NCBI RefSeq assembly: GCF_037042905.1
Contig: NC_087252.1
Location: 14,813,201-14,877,200, forward strand
Source of the DNA: Lytechinus pictus
Lineage: Eukaryota; Echinodermata; Echinoidea; Temnopleuroida; Toxopneustidae
DNA length: 64,000 nucleotides
Direction: 5' to 3'
Positions 43,301 to 55,300 of this stretch are shown piece after piece. The first letter of the stretch is position 1. Each line of letters starts with the position of its first letter. The notes under the pieces were generated by a model, which did no database searches, was not told the DNA's origin, and saw only the letters and a list, made by a program, of their open reading frames with translations. Position numbers and translations under genes: made by a program.

Positions 43301-46300
43301 TGCTTGAGTGAACACAAATTACACTTTTTTGGCAGCATTTCAACTTTATCATTTGGATCTCTTTTGAGGCAGCATTTCAACTTTATCATGTGGATCTCAG
43401 CAATGTGTTCATGGGAGTCGGGAGAATAGGGGGTGAGATAGGACTTAAGTGGGAGAAGTAGGTTGATGGAATAAGGGTCAACAGAACATTCAGCCCCCGC
43501 CCCCTCCCTCTTTCCCGCACTCCCCTCCTGTTGAGAGACTGATGGCTATTGTCATGTACGCAAAGTCCAGAGCAGAATGTTGATTTAATGATTAATTCTG
43601 AATTGGGGCATCAACTTTTTCCTATCATTTAATCAACTCATTCAATGTGCAATGTGATCAATCACACATTCAGTTTATTTCAATAAATTATTTCATTAAT
43701 CATCATAATCATTAGATTTCTTGGTAATTATTCAATAAAAAAAACTGACCATCAGCCACCGGTCACTTGGCAGTTAAGTGTTGAATAGGCTATAATCCAG
43801 GAAGTGAGACAGAGAGAGGGGGAGGGGGGGCTGGGAAATGGAGGTGGAGAGGGGAGGGTACATATGACTTTTAATTTGTAAAAGGACAAAAAGAAGAGGA
43901 ACGCCCCTTTAACCAAGTCTTAGCATATCTCGCCCTCTTGCTTGTAACAGGTACCATCACATTACTCTGACTCACACGAACACACTTCTGAGGTCCACAT
44001 GATGAATATGCTACACTAAAATTACAAGTCCTGTTCACTCATGCATTAAATTTCAATTTAGTAACTCATGAAATTTGCCTAGGAAACAAAACTTATCTCA
44101 CTCATCAATTTAGCTTAGCAAGTTCCAAAGGACTAACCACTAAAAAAAAATCTGTAAGGCTAATTCCTGCCCAGCCTAGCCGAGCTTAGTCTCTCAGGAG
44201 AAGAGAAGCAGGGAGGGGGGTGAGATGGAGAGAGGGATTGCTAGGTTGCTAAATGTTCTGTTGACCTTTATCCCATCAACGTACTTCAGCTACCTAAGTC
44301 ATATTCCCCCTCTTCTCCTGACTGTCATGAACACATTGTTGAGATCCACATGATAAAGAAAAAATGATGCACTAAAAAGTGCAATTCATGATCACTCATG
44401 CATTAAATTTCAATTTAAAACGCATTAAATTTTCACAAACAACAAACTGATCACAACTAATCTTTAATTCACCAAATGACCATCAACTTTGCAAGTACCA
44501 AACAAACAAACCTGAAAGAAATTGGAAGTCTAATTCCGGCCCACCCTAATTGTCATACCCTTTGTTTCAGTGGGCAGTGCTCGTTCCAGCATGAATAGTT
44601 TTCCAACTTTTTGGTGTCATTTGAAAGTTGATTTTATTGGCTTTCCATATCTTTAAGTATTTTCCCCCAAAGTGCTACATTTTTTATTTGGCAGCCATTT
44701 CAAAAGTGTATAGTTTTTTTTGGGACGCACTGTATAGTCTGGCATTGGTATAACCGAACCAACATAAACGATTTGAGGCACAATTAAACATTTTATAATA
44801 CTTATTTTACCATAGCATGTAAGCTGTCTCATTTTCCATGTTTTTAATATGTTATTGACCTTTTCAATTTTCCCTTCCCAATTTAGCTTTCGTATATGCT
44901 CTTCATTTTTTCCCACAAATATTCCTAAATACTTAACAGGATCATCTGTAAAATCGAACTCGCTTCTTTCTAAGTTAAATATCCCTATTTTTAACATCTT
45001 TGTCTTATTCCAATTTACTTTTGGACCTGCAATATTACCGAAATTATTTATCTCTTTCATAACATTATGAAGGGAATTAATCGAATTAATAAATATCGTC
45101 GTATCGTCTGCGAACTGTGTTATTTTTATCTCTCTGTGTGGTAAGCATAAACAATTTCCTGAAATATCTATTCCTCTGATTTTATCATTTTCTTTAATAC
45201 GAATTGCTAAAATCTCTGCAACCAAAATAAACAACAATGCTGATAATGGACACCCTTGTCTTACACCTTTATAAATATGAAATGATTCTGATAACCACCC
45301 ACGCTGTAGTACTCTACCGTGAGCATTTTTATATAACATCTTAATCCAATTTATAAACGATTCCTTAAACTTCATCCGCTTTAATGTTTCAAACAGAAAT
45401 GAGTGGTTCACATTGTCGAATGCTTTTCGAAAATCTAAAAAAATTATAATGCCACGGGAACTTTTAAATTTACAATAGTCAATAATATCTTGAACAAGTC
45501 TAACATTTTCGGATGCCGATCTACCTTTAATAAATCCACATTGATCAGTTGAAATAATTGATGATAAAATTTTCTGTAAACGCATCGCTAAAACCCGAGC
45601 TGCAATTTTGTAGTCGATATTGAGTAAAGATATTGGTCGCCAATTGTCCAGAGATCCCCTATTGCCATTTTTGTATAATAGAGTAAGAACTGACTGTCCT
45701 TGTATACAGTCAGTCCGCAAGCCCCTGTGTTAATGAGCAAATGAGCAAGATTTATCCAAGTCCTCTCGTGGCTGAATTCATGTCCCTGCAAAATCTCGTG
45801 AATTGTGAGACTTTCTATCTCAAAGAATTTAACCACTTTCTCCTTGAGTAATATTGATTATTTTTGTACCATGGGCAAGAGTAAATGTTACCCTTTTATA
45901 TTGGTCATTTCTTTTGAATGAAATATTTTGATAAATAAGTGAATTTTTTACCTGAAAAGATGCATCAAACAGAATTTTCTTCCTCTGTTTTCACTTGCAA
46001 ATTGTGCAACATTTTGTGTTTTAGGCACCAACATTATTTATATCATCAGAAAGCTCAAACTCTATACTTTCTTACAATGTCACTCTTGATATGTGGCATC
46101 TTTTAGATGGGTCAGCAGCCAGTTATTTCCATCAAGATGTAAGACGAGATTTCTGAAATTTCTGAGTAACATAAAATCCAGAGTTCTGATTGTCTGAATA
46201 CTGTTTTCAAAACAAACAGGCGCGGGTCTTCTTGGCTTGCTTCGCGAACGAAGATTTATAAAGGCAGTCCACGTCGACTGCAGGCACGCATGTGACTCAC

Positions 46301-49300
46301 AAGGCCAATACGTGATAGACAGGCCCGGCCACAGCGGCCGCAGTCAAAAGTCACGTTTGTTGTGGCTGCTGAGGCTTCGCGATTCTTTCTGCGGCGACGT
46401 TTCTCCCTCAGGTGATCTTTTCGGGATTCCTCGAAAGAAGAGGCAGCCTGATGGACTATATGTCGCCAGCTAGCACGGTCAGCAGCCAGAGTAGACCACT
46501 GGCAATGATCGATATGGCATGTACCGAGGGACTTCTTCAGGATGTCCTTGAAGCGTTTCTTTGGAGCCCCTCTGTCACGATTGCCAGTAGAAAGTTCGCC
46601 GTACAGGGCTATCTTGGGCAGGCGATGGTCTTCCATTCTTGAGATGTGTCCTGCCCAACGGAGCTGAGTCTTCAGCAGCATGGCCTCGATACTGGGGATC
46701 TCCGCCTGTTCAAGGACCTCAACATTTGTGACATAGTCGGTCCAGTGAATGTTGAGGATGATCCGGAGACAGCGCTGATGGAAACGCTCCAGGAGTCGCA
46801 TGTGGTGGCGGTAAGTTACCCACGACTCAGAACCGTACAGTAGGGTGGTGAGGACAACAGCTCTGTATACGCTGATCTTGGTGCCCCTTTTCAGATGCTT
46901 ATTTCTCCAGACCCGCTTGTACAGTCTGCCGAAGGCACTGTTAGCTTTGGCCAGTCTGTTGTCTACTTCCCTGTCAATCTTGGCGTCTGAAGTAATTGTA
47001 CATCCCAGGTAGGTAAACTGGTGAACGCTCTTCAACACAGTCTCGCCAATAGTGATGTGAGGAAGGCGGTACTCTTCCCGGGGTGCAGGTTGATGGAGGA
47101 CTTCCGTCTTCTTCAAGCTGACTTCGAGTCCGAAGAGTTGAGCAGCCTCCGCAAAGCAGGATGTCAAGCACTGCAGGGCTCTTTCGGTATGGGCAACGAG
47201 GGCAGCATCATCGGCAAAGAGAAGGTCTCTAAATATTTGCTCACAAATTTTTGTGTGGGCCTGCAGTCTCCTGAGATTGAATAGACTGCCATCGAGGCGG
47301 TAGCGGATGTAGACAGCCTCGTCTTCATCAAGACCTTCCATGGCCTGCTTGAGCATTACGCTGAAGAAGATACTGAACAGCGTCGGTGCAAGGACACAAC
47401 CCTGTTTCACACCGTTTGTGATTGGGAAAGATTCGGAGTGATGGCTGTTTAACCTAACTTGGCCACGCTGGTTTTCATGCAGCTGGATGATCATACTGAG
47501 GAACCTTGGGGGACAACCGAGGCGTTCCAAGATTAGCCAGAGGCCCTTTCTGCTCACCGTGTCAAATGCCTTGGTTAGGTCGACAAACGTTATGTACAGT
47601 CCTTTATTTTGTTCCCGGCATTTCTCTTGGAGCTGACGGAGGACGAAGACCATGTCTGTGGTACCTCGGTTTGCTCTGAAGCCACACTGGGTTTCTGGGA
47701 AGTGGTCTTCTGCGATGACAGGTACTAGCCTATTCAAGAGCACTCGGGCAAAGATTTTTCCTGCGATGGACAGTAGAGTGATACCCCTGTAGTTTGAGCA
47801 GTCAGACCTTTCCCCCTTATTCTTGTATAAGGTAATGATGACTGCATCGCGGAGGTCTCCTGGTAGCTTGCCCTGTTCCCAACAACAGACAAGGAGTTCA
47901 TGGAGCTTGTTGTGTAACACTGGTCCTCCACATTTCCATATCTCAGGTGGAATTCCATCAACTCCTGCTGCTTTGCCACTCTTCATCTGCTCAATGGCTT
48001 TTGTAAGTTCTTGCAGAGAGGGCGGTACATCCAGTTCCTCCTTGACTGACAGCTGGGGGATGTGGAGGGTTGCTGAGCTCCAAAGAGTGCCTGGAAGTGC
48101 TCAGACCATCGGGTAAGGATAGATGTCTTGTCTTTGAGGAGTGTCAGTCCATCCGCACTGCGTAATGGACTCTGAGCCTGGTGTCTGGGGCCATAAACAG
48201 CCCTGATGGCTTCATAGAAGCTTCTGTAGTCACCAGCATCGGCGTACTGCTGTGTTCTTGCTGCAAGTTTGGTCCACCACTCATTTTGCATCACACGAAA
48301 CTTACGCTGGAGGTTGTTGCAGATGTGACGGAAGGCAGCTTTCTTCACAGGACAGGACGGATGTGACAGGTGGGCCTGGTGGGCCGATCTCTTCTTTTCC
48401 AGCAGTTCCTGGATCTCTTTGTTGTTTTCGTCAAACCAATCTCTGCTCTTCTTTATGGAAAACCCGATAGTTTCCTCAGATGACTGCAGAATGGAAGCTT
48501 TAAGCGAGTTCCATAGTGTTTCAGGAGAAGGATCCTCTAGGCAGCTGTTGTTTTCAAGCTTGGCCTGTATGCCTACCTGGAACTCAGCTTTCACTTCAGC
48601 TGACTGTAGCTTGTTAAGATCAAACTTTTTCCTGCGGGGGCCTCCCTTTCTTAGCTTAGGTTTGAAATGCATCCTGAGTTTGCAGCGCACTAGGCGATGG
48701 TCAGTATGACATTCTGCGCTGGGCATCACTCTGGTGTGAAGGATGTCGTTTAGGTCACGTCCACGCACTAAGACATAGTCAATGAGGTGCCAGTGTTTAG
48801 AACGAGGATGCATCCATGTTGTCTTGAGACTGTCCTTTTGCTGGAAGACGGTGTTGGTAATGACAAGTTGTTGTTCCATGCAGAGCTCCAGCAGCAAGCG
48901 TCCGTTGTCGTTACACTTTCCAACACCATGCCTTCCGAGTACTCCTTTCCAGGCGACATCATCCTGTCCTACTCTAGCATTAAAGTCGCCGAGAATTAAC
49001 AGCTTGTCGTCTGCAGGGGTGCTTTGGAGAAGTCTGCGGAGTTCCGAGTAGAACATGTCTTTTTCTGCAGGATCGGCTTGAAGAGTCGGAGCATACACAC
49101 TAAAAAGTGTTGCATGCTGCTTGTTCTTTAGAGGCAGGCGCATGGACATGATGCGGTCGGAATGACCAGTTGGTAGGTTTTCCAGCTTGGAGGCGATGGA
49201 AGATTTGAGCATGAAACCAACGCCAGCTAGACGTCTTTCCGTTGCAGGTTTCCCTGACCAGAAGAGGGTGTATCCAGCGCCCTGCTCATGTAGGCTGCCT

Positions 49301-52300
49301 TCTTCTGAGAAGCGGACTTCGCTTAGGGCAGCAATGTCAACATCAAGCCTTGATAGTTCATGCGCGATAAGAGCAGAGCGACGTTCCGGTCGGTTGCTGT
49401 CAGTTCGGTCAAGCATACTTCTGATGTTCCAGCATGCTAGTTTCAGTGTTTGTACACCCTTACAGGTGGGTGTGTACCTTTTTTTCTTTGTTGTTGTTCG
49501 ACCGCGTGAGAAGATGCCCGTTGACCGCGGCTAGCCAACTGGGTGATGAGAGACGAGCTTTGGTTAGGCCACCTTTTCTAGGCCCCTCTCCGTGTGGAGC
49601 AAGCAGTGCTGTCCCTAGATAAGGCTGCTCGGTCGTTCAGGGTGCTGCCGAATGATGCCGTCGTCTCTGGGTCAACATCAGGCGACCAATATCCTGAACC
49701 GCCTGCATGCAGGATTGGAACTGCGGCTTCCAGTGACATCTTCCACCTGCCGATTTCGCCCCTTTCCCGTCGCTACAGGGCTTGGTAAGTTTGGTGGCGT
49801 TTTGGACATGGACATGTCCTTTATGCCTGCGCTATGGAGGTTTAAAGTGGAGTACAGTGTGCGCAGTCCTGGCCCCACCCTTTACACCCGGGGTTCATCT
49901 GCCATAGCCTAGCTAGCTGGGACGGTGACAGCGAGGTTCTCGAGTCGTAGGTTTTACATCAGACTTTCCTTGTCCTAGATGAAAGGCCTGCCAAGGCTGG
50001 AGAGTTCCATCTACCCTGATTTGCTGGATGGCCGCTGTTGGCTCTCCTAAGCCAGCGCCCTTTAAGATGGATCTTACTTTTCATTCCATCAGGGTGTCCA
50101 GCCACCCTCCACACCGAAACCCAAAAGGAAAAGGTGGGGGAGACGGTTTAGTCGCCGTCGACTCGACCCTGAAACAGGTAGTACTGGCTTCCAGGTTACC
50201 AGTAGCAGAAAACTGTCAAGTCTCCAGACCTGACAAGCCTCCTGACCTGACCAAACAAACAGGCGCGGGTAATTTGAAGAGATTACCACATGGTGAGTGT
50301 GACCTTGCAGAGGCCCAGTGTGGGGAACATTGGAATTTGCGTGGGTGTGTGGTCTATGACCAATCAGAGCGCAGTATTCTTGTTTTTGAGCTGCAAAATG
50401 TACTTGGCCTATGAAAAGCTGGCTGCTGACCCATCTAAAACACATCTTCTTATAAAAATTATATCATATTAAAGCTTAGATCTTCAGCTTTATCATGATT
50501 TAAAAATCATTTGTGCCAAAACAGAAATTAAGTGTGAAAACAACAACTTTTGTTGCATGAAAAAAAATATTTTGTTTCATGTTTTAGATCAAAAGTTTTT
50601 CCTATATTACAACATTCTTTTAAAAATCCAAACACATGACCTAAAAGAATGATTCTTCCTCTTTACAAAGATACCAAAAACATGAAATTTGGTCAATATT
50701 TAGAGCAGCAATGGCCGAATAAAAAGAGGTGTTTTGGTTCGCACCAAGCTCATTTACTATGCAAAAACCCTCTTGTCATGAATATCACTTGGATAAAAGA
50801 AGCTACTTTTTCAGGGCTTGCGGACTGACTGTATAAAAGAGAGTTCTCCCTTTTCATACCCCTCATTTAAACTATTTATAACTAGATCTTTAATTTCATT
50901 CCAAAAACATCTGTAGAATTCCACACTTAGACCGTCACTCCCGGGTGAACGGTTTAAATTCATGGAAGACAATGCTTTTCTACATTCTGTTTCAGTAAGC
51001 AACTCTTCACAACTTTCTGCTTCTTCCCGAGATAAGCATGGTACCTGTACATGAGTAAAATATTTATCAACATCTGTTTCGTGTATCGGTGGACAATACA
51101 AGTTTTTATAAAATTTTTGAATATCTTTAAGAATCTCGTCATTATTAAGGACCTTTTTCCCATTTTTTTCAAGAAAGTGTATTTCTTTTTTATTTCCTCT
51201 TTGCCTTTCTAGCTGAATAAAATATTTAGTACATTTTTCTCCATTCTCTATCCATTTTTCTCTTGATCTAACATAAGCACCTTTACACTTATTTCCATAC
51301 CATTTGTCTAACTCTTCTTTCAATTTATACATTCTGTATATTAATTCATCATTCATATCAGTATCAAACATTTCGTTGTAATGCCTTAATTCTCTTTCTA
51401 ATTTCAGATAATACCCTTTTGCTCTAGATTGCTTTTCCTTTGCATAACGGATACTGTATTCTTTAATCTTATATTTACAAACATCCCATTGTATTTGTGT
51501 ACTCATTCCTTTCGTTTCAAACTTGACCACTTGTATCAAACTTTTAACATAATTAACATAAACCTCATCATTCAACGAGTTATTAATCTTCCAATAACCT
51601 TTACCTCTTTTTTCTTGAGATATTTTTATCTTTGATGATATAGCATTGTGGTCACATTTTAATGCGGGCCTTATGTCTGTTGAAAACACTGAACCCAAAA
51701 GACCTCTAAAAATCAACCAATAATCTAGTCTTGAGTGTACATTTAATAATAATTGTCGCCAAGTAAATTGTTTTTTATCTTGGTTACACTTTCTCCATAT
51801 ATCAATTAATTTGTTTTTTGCTTGAAAACTTTTAAAATTCTTTTTTGGTAAATAAACATTTGATATGCCATAAGTATCTAATATTCTATTTTGTACACAA
51901 TTCCAATCTCCACCTGCTATAACCATATCGTTATTAGGTTTACATGCTTTTACCCAGGCATCTAAGGACTTGTAAAAAAATTATTTCTCCGTGTTCTTTG
52001 TCGGAGCGTAAATGTTTATACAAAAGTATGATATTGAATGACATGAAAATCGAATAATGATAGCTCTACCATCTCCTTTACAATTAACAGAAATAGAGTT
52101 CAATGAAAGACCCTCACGAACAAGAATGGCTACTCCTCTGGAGTGATTTGTGCCATGGTCAAAGAAACACTGACCTTTCCATTCCTTCTTTACACTTTGC
52201 TCTATATTATGTAGCCAAAAAGTTTCTTGGAGAAACGCAATATCACATTTCTGATTTTTTAACCATAAGAATATCTTGTCTCTTTTAAGCTTGTTTCGTA

Positions 52301-55300
52301 ACCCCCTCACATTCAGGGAAACGAAATGTAACATAGACTTATCTATGAATCGATGGTTTGACATTCTTTCTTTCTAACTGCTCATCAATTTCTGTAATTT
52401 CTTTCCACTCACTTATTTTTGCTTGTGTCTTTTCGCTTCCTTTTAGAGGGTTTTCTCTTATCTTGTACCAATTGTAGTGGAGGTGTTTCAGCTGACAGCG
52501 TGGTGCCCTCGTCATCGCTATCGCGATCGCTTGTTTCTGTTTCTGAGCTTGATCCGTAATTACTCTTTGCTCTATCTCCTTTAGACTTATCTCCAGGATC
52601 TTCGTCTGTAGATGAAAACTTTCCATCGCTTTCCACGACGATAGCATTCATCACACTATGCGCTTTTCGTGGTCGACTAGCTTTCTGATCTGATGGGGTT
52701 GGGACGGGTAGGAAATCCTGTAGATTAAGTTGCTTCTTCGCTTTTCCGCTGTATGAAGTGCTTGAAGTGAGGCTAGCAGCGGCGGCTTGTCTCGGGCGAT
52801 CGTCATCTAGTCGAAGATCCGTGGCGTCCGTAGTTTCCGTTGCTATGTTGGTTGGGCACTTGTTTCTCACGTGCCCACTCGCTTTACAGAGGGAACACCT
52901 GATTGCATTCTTGCATGAGGATACGTGATGCCCTTTCTCCAGGCATTTCGAGCATGTAGCGACGCTTCCAACTCCCTGTTCTGGCTGTCCAAGATGGTAC
53001 AGTCGACCGACGAAAACCTTCCCGAAAACGAATTTCCTAGGGAGGGCTTGGGCGGGTGGTTTGATGAACAAAACTCTATCTCCATTAAGGCAGCTCGTCA
53101 GTTGTCCATTAACTCTTAGTTTTTGTCTGATGATTTCACCATGAATTTCAATGTTTTTGGTTTGAAACTCAGACTTGAAAAGTTGGTCACTTACTGAGAG
53201 TGGGATATCCTTGATTACCACACGAAGGAGATTCTCATCCCTGGTTTTGGTAAATGGGTTGAGGTCATGTACAGGGGTAACTGCCCCACGAAGCTCTAAG
53301 CCACTCATTATCACTTTCACTCTGTCTTCATGACGAACGAGGTAAATACGCCATAAGTTACGTATTTGCTGGATACCTGATATGTTAGTAGGTTCTATTA
53401 TCTTGACTAACGACATGTACAATTCCTCACCCGATATTTGTTTTGTACTCACATTCCGAACATCCTCTGATTTAACAAAAACGGGTTTAGTTCCACTTGC
53501 GTTAGCCATTTTTAGAGTGAGACTGGGTGTGGCTTTCCGGAATCTCAGCTAGATTTCTCCCTTTCTCCTCAGAAAAATTCACTCCAAAGCGTCTCAGGTT
53601 ATATAATTTACTTTTTCCTTCAATCTTGTTCCAAATACACAACCTGATGGCTTATCAGTTTTCCGATGATTTGCGATTTTAATTCTCAATCTGAGAGGGT
53701 GAAAAAATTACGCCTTGACGTTGAAATTGCACCCTCTAATTTTAAGGCAATATGGAAAACTGCATACCATTGTAACCAGTCCCAAATTATTTATTACCCT
53801 TGAAATCCTAGTGTAGGCACCAAAATGCGTAATTTTTGTTCTATATCCATTTTAAAGTAACAACGGTCATTTTAAGACCCAATTTTTCAAGCCATCTTGG
53901 ATTTTGGGGCATAATTGACGTCTGAATGTCCTTTCAACTTGACTCAATGAATTACTTGACCCTTAAACTCTAGTATAGACACCAAAATCATATCACCAAG
54001 GTGTATTTCTAATGAACTATGTCTACTTTTAAGTAACAACAGTCAATTTAGACCCCATTTTTGGAAGCCATCTTCGATGTTTTAACATACAAGACCACTA
54101 ACTGTTCTTTTAACTTGCTCTTGTGCATTATTTGATCCTTTAAACCATGGTTTATACACCAAACTCATATATTTTACAAATATTGAACACACTATGTCCA
54201 TTTTTTACTCTATTTTTGGAAGCCATCTTGGAATTTCGGACATAATAGACCACTGGCTATTGTACTAATGTCTAATTTGACCCTTGAATCCGTAGTTTAG
54301 ACACCAAATCATATCTCACAGGCGGATATAAAATGAGCTATGCCACTTGTGAGTATCACCAGCCATTTTTGAATCAATCTTTGGAAGCCGTATTAGATTT
54401 TTGGACATACCAGACCACTGACTGTCACTGTAACCTGTCCTAATATATTATTTGACCCTTGAAACCAGTGGTTTAGACATCGAAATCACATCTCCCAGGC
54501 CGATATGAAATAAGCTATGTCCGCTTTAAGCATTAGCAGCCATCATAATCAATTTATTATTTTACCCATTTAACCATGGTATCGACACAAAAAACGTATT
54601 CTCAGACATTGAACAAACTAAATATGTCGAGGTTTTTTATTAAGTAGCAACATCAATTATAGACTCCATTTTTGGATGCCATCTTAGATTTATAACATAC
54701 AGGTCCACTGATCGTCCTTGAAATTTATCCCAATGTAGTATTTGACCATTGAAACCATGGTCTAGACACCAAAATCATATCTTCCAGGTGGATATCAAAT
54801 GAGATATGACCATTTCAACTATCAACAGCCAAGGTAAACTCAATTTTTTGAACCCATCTTGGATTTTTGGATTGACTAGACCACGTAATGCCCTTGTTAC
54901 TTGTACCATTGTACTTCTTCACCCTCAAACCATTGAATAGAGACCAAATTAAAGCCACTCAAGTATTAAATTAATAGATGAATTGTGGATTTTTAGCCTA
55001 CGGCAGGATTTGGGCGCCATCTTGGAATTTCCAGGTACCCTTGAGTGCTTATATGCATTCTAGCCTGTATCAACAAATCATTCTACCCCTTGACCATGGA
55101 ATATGAACCGAAATTGGATTCTAGGGTGTATAATGAGCGAGTTGTATCCATTTTCATTGAATGGCGGCCATCTTCGACGCCAGCTTGAAAACAACCATCC
55201 GGATGCGGATTTTGATAGATTTTTGAGTTCAAATAGCACCAAAAAATCGTTGAAAAAAAAAAATTTGTTGCAATTTGTTCCGGGTAAGGGTATTTTTGGT

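Larger units (their letters stand above)
46210..50270 (-). mobile_element. RTE-like LINE with 18-bp target duplication, nearly intact
   Basis: AAACAAACAGGCGCGGGT at 46210-46227 and 50253-50270 is the target duplication. The uninterrupted paralogous site is visible in element B copy 1 near 22937-22960. The LINE spans 46228-50252 (4,025 bp, minus strand). It has about 0.8 kb of 5' UTR, an endonuclease-RT frame with one frameshift, and a very short 3' end (AATCTTCGTTCGCGAAGC, then CAAGCCAAGAAG) with no A tail. Much more GC-rich than its surroundings, it looks like the youngest insertion in the window. Confidence 0.85.
45707..50831. mobile_element. TIR element B, copy 2, carrying an RTE-like LINE
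   Basis: CAGTCAGTCCGCAAGCCC and its exact complement form the ends, flanked by TATA at 45703-45706 and 50832-50835. A 4-bp duplication restores the LINE frame exactly. Body sequence matches copy 1 (22432-23513), including AATCTCGTGAATTGTGAGAC and GTGTTTTGGTTCGCACC-like words. The LINE at 46228-50252 accounts for its extra 4 kb. Confidence 0.85.
41529..53753 (-). mobile_element. Tx1/L1-like LINE inserted in FB2, with two nested insertions
   Basis: ATTTTAAGGCAATAT occurs at 41529-41543 and 53739-53753, a 15-bp target duplication. The element is on the minus strand with a short A tail at 41544-41551. Without insertions at 42959-44732 and 45707-50831 it is about 5.3 kb. It has ORF1 (zinc knuckles) and ORF2 (AP endonuclease, reverse transcriptase, C-terminal zinc knuckle), the layout of the Tx1/L1 clades. 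It has one stop and one frameshift besides the insertions, so it is fairly young. Confidence 0.85.

Noticed and set aside
46237-50472. Plus-strand frames over the RTE-like LINE and element B
   Set aside because: Antisense shadows of the minus-strand endonuclease and reverse transcriptase in GC-rich sequence.
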